Of a stretch of 64,000 nt of DNA, positions 39,899 to 49,232 are shown one piece after another; position 1 is the stretch's first letter, and every line of letters begins with the position of its first letter. The translations under genes and the position numbers were made by a program. The stretch is from Pseudomonadota bacterium (GTDB lineage Bacteria; Pseudomonadota; Gammaproteobacteria; Burkholderiales; Burkholderiaceae_B): positions 6,437 to 70,436 of the forward strand of contig JAEWHK010000049.1 in NCBI GenBank assembly GCA_023387815.1, written 5' to 3'. The notes under the pieces are model-generated. The model was not told where the DNA came from and searched no databases. It worked only from the letters and a program-made list of their open reading frames with translations.

Positions 39899-42800
39899 TT
39901 ATTGCTGCCCAACTGTCTGTCTTTGTATCAGGTGAGCATAAAAGCCGCCGGCATCCATTAATGCCTCATGAGAACCCGCCTCCACAATCCGTCCCTGATC
40001 AATGACCAGAATGCGGTCGGCCGAACGCACAGTGGACAGTCGGTGTGCAATGATGATTGTGGTACGGCCGTGCATCAACCGATTCAGTGATTCATTGATC
40101 AGATTTTCGCTCAGGGTATCCAGGCTTGACGTTGCTTCGTCCAGAATCAGCACGGGCGCATCTTTCAGAAATGCCCTGGCAATGGAAATACGCTGACGCT
40201 GACCGCCGGACAGCTGCAACCCCCGGTCTCCTACGGGCGTGTCCAGACCTTCCGGCAATGTGTTCACAAAACTTGTGAGCGCGGCCTGATCAATCGCGCG
40301 CTGCAATTGTTCCGCAGACGCCTCCGGGTTACCCAGCAGAATGTTTTCGCCGAGGGTCTGATTAAAGATCCATGTATCCTGTGCCACTAGCGCGATATTG
40401 CGTCTCAGGGATTCCTGCTGAAGCTGCTTTAAATCGATGCCGTCAATGCTGATCGTGCCTTCTTGTGGATCCCAGAATCTCAACAGAAGATTGGCCAGCG
40501 TCGTTTTCCCTGAACCAGAAGATCCCACAAGTGCAATTTTGCTTCCCGGGGCAATATCAATGTTGATATCAGAAAGGACCTGTCGATCGCCGTAAGAGAA
40601 ATTCACACGATCAAAATGAATTGCCGGTCCCTGACGATGCTCCTGGAGATGCTGCGGACCATCCTTGATGAGCACCGGCTCGCTCTCAATGGCATCCAGC
40701 CGCCGTGTAGATGCCAGCGAATCGGCCAGCTGTCTGGCTGTCTGGGCTAATTCGGTAAGTGGCAGGAAGGCGGAGACCGCAATCAGCGCCATCAGTGGCA
40801 CTGTTCCCACCGCCAGCCCCTGCGTCTGCGACAGATAAGCACCAGTCAGCAGCACTGCCAGTGTCCCCAAAGAGGAAATGACCTCCTGCAATGACACTTG
40901 CAATGTTATGTCCTGATACGCGCCAACACGCACCTCCTGATACTGCGCTATTGATTCTTCAAACTGCTTTCTGCGAACCCCGGTAGCCTGAAAGGCAATC
41001 AGCTCGTTCATCCCTTGCAGCGTGTCTACCATGAATGCATTCATGAGGCCCATGTTCCGACGTGACTGCTCTCCCAGTGCGTCGGCGCGACGCCGCATCA
41101 GTACCGGCAGGAATGCCGCCAGCAACATGAACGGAATCAGGACTAGCGCAACCTGCCAGGCCAGAGAAAACAGAATGATCAGTACCGTGCTTGGAATCAG
41201 CAGCGCCACGAAGGCCGGCGCAATCATATGGGCGAAGAAGAATTCGACGGTTTCAATATCCTGCGTTGCCAGGCTCGTCAGATCGCCTGATCGGCGCCGC
41301 AGCATATATGCCGGCGCCAGACGTTCCAGGCAGTCATAAAGTCTTACGCGCATCTTCGCCAGCAGTTGATAGGCCATCTCGTGCGATCGCCAGGTTTCGT
41401 TCCATTGCAAATACGATGCCAGCGGAACCAGGACTGCCATGGCAATCAGATAATAGCCAAAACCAGAATCGGCCTTGACCGCTGCCACGGTCATTGCGCT
41501 CAATATGCTGATTGCAATAAGCGCATAAATTCTGCCCATTCCCGACAAGACCGTCAGCACCACTTGTCGCTTCCATGGTCGTATGTAGCTGAACAGCACC
41601 CTCAGTATTTCAATCATTGGCTTTCTGGGTACGTCCGATTCGATTGCCTGCGGCTGCGGGGCAATTTCAGCGTTCCGAGCCGGCAGTTCGGCCTCTGCAG
41701 CTGATCCCGTACCCCGATCAACTGCCGTACTATTATTATCCGTCGCTGCTACACCAAGATTTTCAGAGTAAAAGAGACCATTTTCTGCCTCAGCCGAATC
41801 TAAGTTGCCTGCATGCATCACGCCATTTGCATCGGTAGTCTCTTCATGTATCGTATCTGCATGACTTAACTGATCCAGCATCAATTCACGGTAGATGTCA
41901 GAATTTTTGATCAGATCTGTGTGCTTCCCACTGGCCGCGATCCTGCCGTCATGCAGCACAATGATACGATCAGCATTGATGACACTTGAAAGTCGATGTG
42001 CTAGGACAAGGGTGGTGCGTCCCTGCGCCAACGATTCCAGCGCCCGCTCAATCTGGTGCTCGTTTTCCGCATCCACGCTGGACAGTGCCTCGTCCAGAAT
42101 CAGGATTGGAGAATTTCTGAGAATGGCGCGCGCAATTGCCAGTCGCTGCTTCTGGCCACCCGACAGGCGAAGCCCCCGCTCTCCGATAAGGGTGTCATAT
42201 CCCTGAGGGAGTGCCAGAATGAACTCATGCGCATTCGCCGCTTTACTGGCTGCCAGAATCTGTTCGCGCGTCGCCTCAGGTGCTGCCAGCTTCAGGTTCT
42301 CTTCGACTGACCCAAAGAATAGATAAGTATCTTGCTGCACAACGGCAATACTGCTGCGCAGTGCTTCGCTGGAATATTCACAAATGTCATGCTCACCCAT
42401 CAGCACGCGTCCGCTACCCGGAACTGAAAACCCCAGAAGCAGTTTGACGAGCGTGGATTTGCCGCTGCCGCTATGACCCACCACAGCAACGCGCTCTCCC
42501 GCACCCACAGTGAAGGAAATGTCATCAAGTGCGCGACGTCTTTGTCCCGAATAGGAAAAGCTGACGTTTTCAAAGGCAAAAGACGCGCTGGGTAGTGCAT
42601 TGCGATGGCCCTGACCACCCGTTGTCGGCACCGGCACATTCAACAATTCACGTATGCTTTCCGCCGCTGCATTGGCCGTCATCCCTTTATGTAGCAGGGC
42701 CCGCAGGTCTCTTAACGGGCGAAAGACCTCTGTGCCTGCCATCAGAACGATCAATAATGCTTCCAGCGACATCTGGCCTTGCGACACGCGCCAGGCGCCC

Positions 42801-43579
42801 AGTGCAATCGCCCCCGCCGCGCCGCCAGCGATGGCCAGATCCGTGACCGCCCGATTGAGCATATTGGTCTGCGTGACAAAGAAAGTGCTGTCACTCAGTT
42901 CACGCGCTCGTTGTGCCAGTCGCTTGCCAAATGTCATACTCTGCCCGAAAGCCTTGAGCGTAGTCAGGCCCTGAATACCGTCCAGTAACGTATCACCAAA
43001 TGCCTTATAGGTTGCAGACAGTGAAAGAGCCGCCCGCGCGCTGATGCGAGTCAACAGTAACGGCAGAATCAGACCAAGGATTGCGGCGATGGAAACGACC
43101 GCGGCCACCGGTACGTCCCACCACGCGAGTATGACAAACAGAATAATTGGCACGGCCCCTGAAATAATCAGCTGGGGCAGATATTCACCAAAGAACACTT
43201 GCAACTGCTCCACACTGCTGGTGGCGGCAAGTACAACCTGACCGGTTTTTCTTTGTGCAAGCCAGGCCGGGCCCAGGCTGACCAGCCTGTCATATAACGA
43301 CAGACGCAGCTGATCCTGTATTTTTGCGGCGGTATGGTGGGCAAGGGATGCGCGTGTATATTCCAGCCCCATACGCAAGAGAATGACAACGAGCAGCGCG
43401 ATGCCTTGCGGCCATAATTGTCCGATTGGCACGTTCTGAAAGACCTGCGCAATTAGCCAGCCCATCAGAATATAGCGAATCATGCTGCAAGCCACCGAGA
43501 GAAAGCCTATGACAACGGCCAGCGCAATCCTGTGACGAAAGCCTCTGGTAAAACTCAACAATTCCCGGTCAATGTACAT
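39899..43579 (-). CDS. Single-chain, two-half ABC exporter (TMD-NBD-TMD-NBD)
   Basis: 1226 residues, a full transporter in one chain. First half: six-TM domain (about 15-300) and NBD with Walker A GHSGSGKST (about 368), signature LSGGQKQ (about 472), Walker B ILILDEALSS (about 491). Second half: TMD (about 660-950) and NBD with GSSGSGKTT (about 1019), LSGGQRQ (about 1123), VLILDEATSS (about 1142). Both H-loops (AHRLS) are present, so both ATP sites look competent. An acidic linker of roughly 85 residues (about 570-655) joins the halves. CydDC-like or multidrug/lipid exporters are possible relatives; cargo unknown. AGGGGTGG stands close to the ATG. Confidence 0.87.
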   Translation of the reverse strand: MYIDRELLSFTRGFRHRIALAVVIGFLSVACSMIRYILMGWLIAQVFQNVPIGQLWPQGIALLVVILLRMGLEYTRASLAHHTAAKIQDQLRLSLYDRLVSLGPAWLAQRKTGQVVLAATSSVEQLQVFFGEYLPQLIISGAVPIILFVILAWWDVPVAAVVSIAAILGLILPLLLTRISARAALSLSATYKAFGDTLLDGIQGLTTLKAFGQSMTFGKRLAQRARELSDSTFFVTQTNMLNRAVTDLAIAGGAAGAIALGAWRVSQGQMSLEALLIVLMAGTEVFRPLRDLRALLHKGMTANAAAESIRELLNVPVPTTGGQGHRNALPSASFAFENVSFSYSGQRRRALDDISFTVGAGERVAVVGHSGSGKSTLVKLLLGFSVPGSGRVLMGEHDICEYSSEALRSSIAVVQQDTYLFFGSVEENLKLAAPEATREQILAASKAANAHEFILALPQGYDTLIGERGLRLSGGQKQRLAIARAILRNSPILILDEALSSVDAENEHQIERALESLAQGRTTLVLAHRLSSVINADRIIVLHDGRIAASGKHTDLIKNSDIYRELMLDQLSHADTIHEETTDANGVMHAGNLDSAEAENGLFYSENLGVAATDNNSTAVDRGTGSAAEAELPARNAEIAPQPQAIESDVPRKPMIEILRVLFSYIRPWKRQVVLTVLSGMGRIYALIAISILSAMTVAAVKADSGFGYYLIAMAVLVPLASYLQWNETWRSHEMAYQLLAKMRVRLYDCLERLAPAYMLRRRSGDLTSLATQDIETVEFFFAHMIAPAFVALLIPSTVLIILFSLAWQVALVLIPFMLLAAFLPVLMRRRADALGEQSRRNMGLMNAFMVDTLQGMNELIAFQATGVRRKQFEESIAQYQEVRVGAYQDITLQVSLQEVISSLGTLAVLLTGAYLSQTQGLAVGTVPLMALIAVSAFLPLTELAQTARQLADSLASTRRLDAIESEPVLIKDGPQHLQEHRQGPAIHFDRVNFSYGDRQVLSDINIDIAPGSKIALVGSSGSGKTTLANLLLRFWDPQEGTISIDGIDLKQLQQESLRRNIALVAQDTWIFNQTLGENILLGNPEASAEQLQRAIDQAALTSFVNTLPEGLDTPVGDRGLQLSGGQRQRISIARAFLKDAPVLILDEATSSLDTLSENLINESLNRLMHGRTTIIIAHRLSTVRSADRILVIDQGRIVEAGSHEALMDAGGFYAHLIQRQTVGQQ

Positions 43580-43670
43580 CCACCCCTGCCTTTGCTAGCA
43601 CTTCTTCATTAACGATTGAACCGGCGCGACGCCTGTCAGCTTCTGACCCGGCAGCCCCCCTCGTTCAATT

Positions 43671-45329
43671 TTACCCCGCCACTCTAGCGCGTTCGCAATA
43701 TTCCACTACTTCGGGCATAGCTCGTACCCGGGTCTTGAGCATTTTGCCGGTTGCTCCCAGCGGAATTTCGTCCACAAAAAGCACATCATCGGGTATTTGC
43801 CATTTTGCAATCTTGCCTTCGTAGAACCGGAGCAGTTCGTCGCGCTCCAGTGTTGCTCCCGGCCGTCTGACCACCACCACCACCGGTCGTTCATCCCATT
43901 TCGGGTGGCTCACGCCAATGCATGCAGCCAGTTGGACCGAGGGATGAGCCATCGCAATATTCTCGATACTGATAGAACTGATCCATTCACCACCGGACTT
44001 GATCACATCTTTGCTGCGATCCGTGATCTGCAGAAACCCATCAGCATCGATGGTCGCAACATCACCCGTGTGAAACCAGCCGTCTGCCAGTGGCTCCTTT
44101 TCACTCCCCGGATAATAGTCGCGGACCACCCACGATCCTTTCACATAAAGATCTCCCGACGTCTCGCCATCCCACGGCAATTCCTGGCCTTTTTCATCTG
44201 TGATTTTGAAATCGACCCCATAAAGAGCCCGTCCCTGTTTGCGCCGAAGTGCTAGCTGCGCCTCCGTTGATTGAGAAAGATGCTTGTTCTTCAATGTACA
44301 TAATGACGCCAGCGGGCTTGTTTCGGTCATTCCCCAGGCGTGAATCACCTCCACACCATATTGCTCCTGAAACATCTCAATCATGGCAGGCGGACATGCA
44401 GAACCGCCAATGACTGTTCGTTTGAGTGTAGAAAATCGCAAGTCATTCTTTCTTACATGATCCAGCAGCATTTGCCAGACAGTTGGAACGCCGGCCGCAA
44501 ACGTTACCTTTTCCTGTTCCATCAATTGATAAACCGATTCTCCGTCCAATGCATTGCCCGGAAACACAAGCTTGGCACCGACGAGCGCCGCCGCATAAGG
44601 CAAACCCCATGCATTCACATGGAACATTGGAACGACCGGCAGAATCGCATCGCGTGCAGCTAGTGCCATGGAATCGGGTAACGCCGCGCCATACGCGTGA
44701 AGTACGGTGGATCGATGACTGTAAAGAACACCTTTGGGATCGCCTGTTGTACCGCTGGTATAGCACATGCTTGACGCGGCGTTTTCGTCCAGTTGTGGCC
44801 ATTGATACTCGCCAGGATAAGCGCCGATCCAGTCTTCATAGCTGGTCAGTCCCGGAATCCCGGTATCGGCCGGCAATCTGTCAGCGTCACAAAGCGCCAC
44901 ATAGTGTCTGATGGTATTGCACTTGTCATGAATATTTCGCACCAGTTCCAGGAAAGTCAGATCAAAGCACAGCACTTCGTCAGCAGCGTGCTTGGCGATC
45001 CAGACCACCTGTTCCGGGTGTAACCGCGGGTTGATGGTATGTAAGACGCGGCCCGATCCGCTGACCCCGTAATAAAGTTCCAGATGTCTGTACCCGTTCC
45101 AGGCAAGGGTGGCAACGCGCCCGGACTTGGGTATGGCCAATGCTTCAACGGCTTGCGCGACCTGTCTGGCCCGCTGTGCGACATCACGCCATTGATAGCG
45201 ATGAATGTCGCCTTCTATCCTGCGTGAAACGACCTCACCATCTCCATGATGGCGTTCCACATGCTCAAGCAGACCTGAAATAAGCAGCGGCTGGTACTGC
45301 ATCAGACCCGTTAGAAGCCCATTTGTCAT
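43671..45329 (-). CDS. AMP-forming acyl-CoA ligase (medium/long-chain fatty-acid type)
   Basis: 552 residues from the ATG at 45329 (GAGGGAA upstream); an in-frame ATG at 45383 lacks a site. Adenylate-forming motifs: YTSGTTGDPKGVLYSHRS (about 170-187), the central HAWGMTETSPLASL (about 312), GWFHTGDVATIDADG (about 420) and the C-terminal catalytic Lys in PLGATGKMLKTRVR (about 530). It activates a carboxylic acid to the CoA thioester through an acyl-AMP. AlkK-like ligases have this layout. Same strand as the D-amino-acid deacylase 144 bp upstream; it could activate the released acyl group, but the gap makes an operon only likely. Confidence 0.85.
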   Translation of the reverse strand: MTNGLLTGLMQYQPLLISGLLEHVERHHGDGEVVSRRIEGDIHRYQWRDVAQRARQVAQAVEALAIPKSGRVATLAWNGYRHLELYYGVSGSGRVLHTINPRLHPEQVVWIAKHAADEVLCFDLTFLELVRNIHDKCNTIRHYVALCDADRLPADTGIPGLTSYEDWIGAYPGEYQWPQLDENAASSMCYTSGTTGDPKGVLYSHRSTVLHAYGAALPDSMALAARDAILPVVPMFHVNAWGLPYAAALVGAKLVFPGNALDGESVYQLMEQEKVTFAAGVPTVWQMLLDHVRKNDLRFSTLKRTVIGGSACPPAMIEMFQEQYGVEVIHAWGMTETSPLASLCTLKNKHLSQSTEAQLALRRKQGRALYGVDFKITDEKGQELPWDGETSGDLYVKGSWVVRDYYPGSEKEPLADGWFHTGDVATIDADGFLQITDRSKDVIKSGGEWISSISIENIAMAHPSVQLAACIGVSHPKWDERPVVVVVRRPGATLERDELLRFYEGKIAKWQIPDDVLFVDEIPLGATGKMLKTRVRAMPEVVEYCERARVAG

Positions 45330-45473
45330 TGTGTTCCCTCGATTGAATGTTATGGCATAAGTCTGGGAGGCGGACATGCCCACCTTGACAAATATTCTAT
45401 CGATTATTTCGGGGAACAGACAATTTATTTTTTCATGACTGCTGCAGACATTTTTTATCGCATCGCAACAATT

Positions 45474-46919
45474 TTATATTGGAATAGACGAGCGCTTCAG
45501 TACCTTGCCAGGCCGTACTTCTCCTGTCTTCTGTCCGTTCCAGACTTGCCTGCCATTTACCCAGACTGAAGCGATACCCTTGCTGACATTCACAGGGTCT
45601 TCGAATGTGGCAGTGTCTGTCACATTCTCCGGGTCAAATATGACAAGATCTGCAAAGTAACCCTCTTTTATCAAACCTCTTTCCTGGAGCCCGTAATTTG
45701 CGGCAGCAAGACCAGTCATGCGATGAATCGCCTCCGGCAGGGCCAGCAGATTTCGCTCACGAACCATGGTTCGCAATACGTTTGTGAATGTTCCCCATTG
45801 ACGAGGATGGGGATGAGAATCAAAAGGCAGTCCATCGGAGCCCACCATCGTAAGCGGAAACTCAAAGATACGATCTACATCGCCTTTGTCCATCAGGAAA
45901 TAGATGGCGCCAGCCTGGCCGAGGCGCTCAAACGTTTTCTCTATATCTAGATTCCACTCTTCCATGATATCGCTGAAATCACGACCAGCCATTTCAGGAT
46001 AGTCCGTACACCAGGTAATCATGGTGCGACGCGCAATCCGAACCCTGTCAAGTCGCAGCATCGTGGATGTGGCGGGATAAGGGTGACAATCCAGACAAAC
46101 AGGTTGCATTGCTGCGGCATCGCTGATCATCTTCAGCGTTTCACGCGATCTCCCGTGATTCTTTTCACCAGCCAGCTTGTGGTGAGAAAAGACCACGCGA
46201 CAGTCAGTAGCGCGGCCGATTTCCAGGGCTTCTTCAATGGCCGGAACAATATGGTCGGCCTCGTCTCGCAGATGGGTAGCGTAAATACCGCCGCGATTCT
46301 TCAGCGGCAGACATACTTCGATAATTTCGTTTGTCGTTGCGTGTGCGGCGGGTGGATAGAATGTCCCGGTCGACACGCCAAAGGCCCCTGCGTCCAGCGC
46401 TTCCTGAAGTAATGCCTGCATGGCTTCGCATTCATCCTGAGTGGCTGCTCGGGATGTATCATCCATGACATTTACACGCAATGTCGTATGACCGACCAGC
46501 GGCACAACATTGACAGCTGCGGGTGATTTTTCCAGTGCATCAATCCAGGATCTGAAATCCTTGAAACAGAATAAACCGGGAGGTCCAAGCAGATCCAAGG
46601 GTTGTGGCACTTGACTGTTGACCAGCGGAGCCAAACTGATACCGCAGTTTCCTGTCACCACAGTTGTGATCCCTTGAGAAACCTTCGGCAACATGTCCGG
46701 ATGCGCCAGCAAATATCCGTCATCATGGGTATGCGAATCAATGAAACCGGGTGCCACAACCTGGTTTGCTCCATCAATCACATCTGCGCTTGCAGGAATG
46801 TCAAAGTTTCCGACCTTGACGATGCGCTCTCCAAGAATACCCACATTGCCGACTACCGGCTCATTACCACTTCCGTCGACGATTGTTGCGCCAACGATGA
46901 CTGCGTCCATTTCACTCAA
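45474..46919 (-). CDS. N-acyl-D-amino-acid deacylase (amidohydrolase superfamily)
   Basis: About 481 residues. Amidohydrolase features: the N-terminal metal motif APGFIDSHTHDDGYLL (HxH near 63-65), TTVVTGNCGISLAPL, the conserved FSHHKLAGEKNHGRS (about 232-246), and the C-terminal FDPENVTDTATFEDPVNVSKGI region typical of D-aminoacylases. These Zn enzymes split N-acyl-D-amino acids to the D-amino acid and a carboxylate. Start is either TTG at 46919, with AGGAG six bases upstream, or ATG at 46910; the TTG fits the ribosome site better. It lies 50 bp after a Bug gene, probably one transcript. Confidence 0.87.
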   Translation of the reverse strand: MSEMDAVIVGATIVDGSGNEPVVGNVGILGERIVKVGNFDIPASADVIDGANQVVAPGFIDSHTHDDGYLLAHPDMLPKVSQGITTVVTGNCGISLAPLVNSQVPQPLDLLGPPGLFCFKDFRSWIDALEKSPAAVNVVPLVGHTTLRVNVMDDTSRAATQDECEAMQALLQEALDAGAFGVSTGTFYPPAAHATTNEIIEVCLPLKNRGGIYATHLRDEADHIVPAIEEALEIGRATDCRVVFSHHKLAGEKNHGRSRETLKMISDAAAMQPVCLDCHPYPATSTMLRLDRVRIARRTMITWCTDYPEMAGRDFSDIMEEWNLDIEKTFERLGQAGAIYFLMDKGDVDRIFEFPLTMVGSDGLPFDSHPHPRQWGTFTNVLRTMVRERNLLALPEAIHRMTGLAAANYGLQERGLIKEGYFADLVIFDPENVTDTATFEDPVNVSKGIASVWVNGRQVWNGQKTGEVRPGKVLKRSSIPI

Positions 46920-46969
46920 CCTTTTCTCCTGTCTGTGCCTGTTTTAACTCGCATTTCCCATTCAGGCAT

Positions 46970-47956
46970 TCAATTCAATTTTTCGATACCCGCAGACTCG
47001 ATGATGTTGCTCCATTTTTTTGTTTCCGCATCATATAGGGTTGCAAAATCTCCAGGCGTACCACCACCGGGCTCCGCACCGAGGGCATCCAGGCCTTTGA
47101 CCACATCGGGATCTTTAATCGCCGTTTGCATCGCGGCATTCAGCTTGTCCACAATCTCTTTCGGCGTACCAGCAGGTGCAACCACTCCGCCCCAGGCGAT
47201 CGTCTCGTAGCCTTTCACTCCCGCTTCGTCAAGCGTGGGAACATCAGGCAATGACGGCAGACGCTTGAGACTGCTCACACCAAGTGCACGGACCTTTCCG
47301 CTCTTAATCATAGGAATGGCTTCTGATGAATTAATGAACATAAAATCAAGCCTGCCACCGATCAGGTCCTGCATTGCTGCCGGTCCACCCGTATACGGGA
47401 TGAACTCGGCCGGAACCTTGGCCATACTCTTGAACAATTCACCGCCCATATGTCCCGTGGTCCCAACGCCAGAGGCACCGTAAGATAGTTTCTCGGGATT
47501 CTTTTTCGCTTTATCGATGAGCTCGGCCACTGTATTTACAGAAGAATCTGCCGGAACAATCAGAACGTTGTAAAGATTGAATAAATGAATGACCGGTTCG
47601 AAATCCTTCTCAACGTCGTAGTTCAATTTGTTGAACAGTGAACGATTTACGGCCAGCGTATTGATATTCCCATAACCAATGTTGTACCCATCAGCCGCAG
47701 CTTTCTTCAACTGGACCATACCAATGCTACCTGCCGCGCCGCCGCGGTTTTCAACGACCACAGGAACTTTGATGTATTCGGCAACCTTGTTCATCACCAG
47801 TCGGGATAAGACATCGGGTGATCCCCCTGCAGCCGAGGGCAGAATATAGGTGACAGGTTTTTGCGGCCAGGACTCGGCCTGTGCCTGAGCATACGACCCA
47901 CAGGCAGCAGAAAAGACAAGGGTTACAGCAGACAGATTACGAATGATTCGAAGCAT
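46970..47956 (-). CDS. Bug-family substrate-binding protein
   Basis: 328 residues from the ATG at 47956 (CGGGAGAACACA upstream). Signal peptide about 1-25 (MLRIIRNLSAVTLVFSAACGSYAQAQ), then WPQKPVTYILPSAAGGSPDVLSRLVMNKV and NRGGAAGSIGMVQLKKAAADGYNIGYGN. It is first in an operon with the D-aminoacylase and divergent from a LysR gene, so its ligand may be an N-acyl-amino acid. The signal peptide contains a Cys but no clear lipobox. Confidence 0.86.
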   Translation of the reverse strand: MLRIIRNLSAVTLVFSAACGSYAQAQAESWPQKPVTYILPSAAGGSPDVLSRLVMNKVAEYIKVPVVVENRGGAAGSIGMVQLKKAAADGYNIGYGNINTLAVNRSLFNKLNYDVEKDFEPVIHLFNLYNVLIVPADSSVNTVAELIDKAKKNPEKLSYGASGVGTTGHMGGELFKSMAKVPAEFIPYTGGPAAMQDLIGGRLDFMFINSSEAIPMIKSGKVRALGVSSLKRLPSLPDVPTLDEAGVKGYETIAWGGVVAPAGTPKEIVDKLNAAMQTAIKDPDVVKGLDALGAEPGGGTPGDFATLYDAETKKWSNIIESAGIEKLN

Positions 47957-48053
47957 TGTGTTCTCCCGATTTTCAATTCCCACTGATTTTCAGGATAGCA
48001 CCGGCAGAATATTCCTTTACATCGAAAAATATAGCCAAGGTATAATTTGAGGT

Positions 48054-48067
48054 TATCGTCGACGATA
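48054..48067. promoter_or_regulatory. 14-bp perfect palindrome in the Bug/LysR divergent region
   Basis: TATCGTCGACGATA ends 9 bp before the LysR start and about 100 bp before the divergent Bug start. A TATAAT-like -10 for lysR lies at 48041-48046. The T-N12-A form is close to LysR recognition sites; autoregulation is likely. Confidence 0.5.
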
Positions 48068-48076
48068 GGACGTGCC

Positions 48077-49012
48077 ATGAAACAGATTGATTTTTCCAGC
48101 GATTCAGGACACGATTCGGGATTGCCTCGGCCGTCCCTGAGTCTGCGCCAGATCGAAGTATTTCGTACATTGATGCTGGCCGGTTCAATCAGTTCTGCCG
48201 GACGGGCCTTACATGTATCACAACCGGCAATCAGCAGAGTTCTGGCGCTCACAGAAAGTCGGCTTGGCTATCTTCTTTTTGAGCGTTCGCGAAGTGGCCT
48301 GCATCCCACGCCCGAAGCAAGACGCTTGTATACGCAGGTCGAAGAAATTTATAATCACGTCCAGCAAGTGAACAACCTGGCGGCATCGCTCGGCAGTGAT
48401 GGTTCAGGGGAATTGAAAATCATTTCAAGTGCAAGTTTTGGACAAAAACTGATTCCGCAATCACTTGCGCATTTCAGAGTGAAAAACCCGAAGGCCCTTG
48501 TCGATCACAGGAATGTCACCTTTGATGAACAGGTTCCCTATTTTCTTAGCGGTCAGGCAGATATCGGTATTTCGATGAACGCAGCAGACCACCCTCATCT
48601 GACCTCAATGAAACTGGGTGAAAAGCCGATTGTCTGCATTATTCCAAAGAATCACGAACTGGCCTCGCGTGAGGTTATCCGCCCAGAGGACATTCACGAT
48701 TCCAGATGGATTGGCTACCCGAAAAACACGCCTTTTGCGAACGCGATGCAGAAATTCTTTGGTCCCAGTGGGATTGACCATGCCCCATCGGTTCTTGTGC
48801 GTTCTCCCATTACGGCTTTTGCCTTTGCGCTGGAAGGTATAGGACCCACCTTTGTCGACCAGAGCAGTATCCCCTGTCATACCGATAATCTTGTGGTCAG
48901 ACCGATATTGCCCCGGGCATCGGTCGAAATCTGGGTAACACGATCGAACCTGTTTCCACTGCCGCTGCTAGCCCGAAAATTCGTCGCGTCTCTCAAAGCC
49001 TGTGTGGGCTGA
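48077..49012 (+). CDS. LysR-family transcriptional regulator
   Basis: 311 residues from the ATG at 48077 (AGGAC upstream); an in-frame TTG at 48047 is inside the palindrome. Helix-turn-helix: LSLRQIEVFRTLMLAGSISSAGRALHVSQPAISRVLALTESRLGYLLFERS (about 21-71), then a two-lobe effector domain (ISSASFGQKLIPQSLAHFR; FLSGQADIGIS). It resembles the OccR/NocR branch that senses amino-acid derivatives. Divergent from the Bug/D-aminoacylase operon and upstream of the D-carbamoylase, so it likely controls one or both. Confidence 0.88.
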   Translation: MKQIDFSSDSGHDSGLPRPSLSLRQIEVFRTLMLAGSISSAGRALHVSQPAISRVLALTESRLGYLLFERSRSGLHPTPEARRLYTQVEEIYNHVQQVNNLAASLGSDGSGELKIISSASFGQKLIPQSLAHFRVKNPKALVDHRNVTFDEQVPYFLSGQADIGISMNAADHPHLTSMKLGEKPIVCIIPKNHELASREVIRPEDIHDSRWIGYPKNTPFANAMQKFFGPSGIDHAPSVLVRSPITAFAFALEGIGPTFVDQSSIPCHTDNLVVRPILPRASVEIWVTRSNLFPLPLLARKFVASLKACVG

Positions 49013-49232
49013 ATCCATATCGGATATTGAATTTTATTTTCAGGCCATAACCTGCGTTTATTGTTGAATACTCTTCAATGCCCCGGTTGGCCGTCCGCAA
49101 GCGCGGTGGTATCAGCGTTTCAGGCTAAGTTGCGCACCAACACCTTGCTGCCCATTCCTTACGATCCTCTATTTACCACAACTGTGTTTAGGTGGCATGA
49201 TAAGGAACATCATAATAAAGGACGGTTTCATC

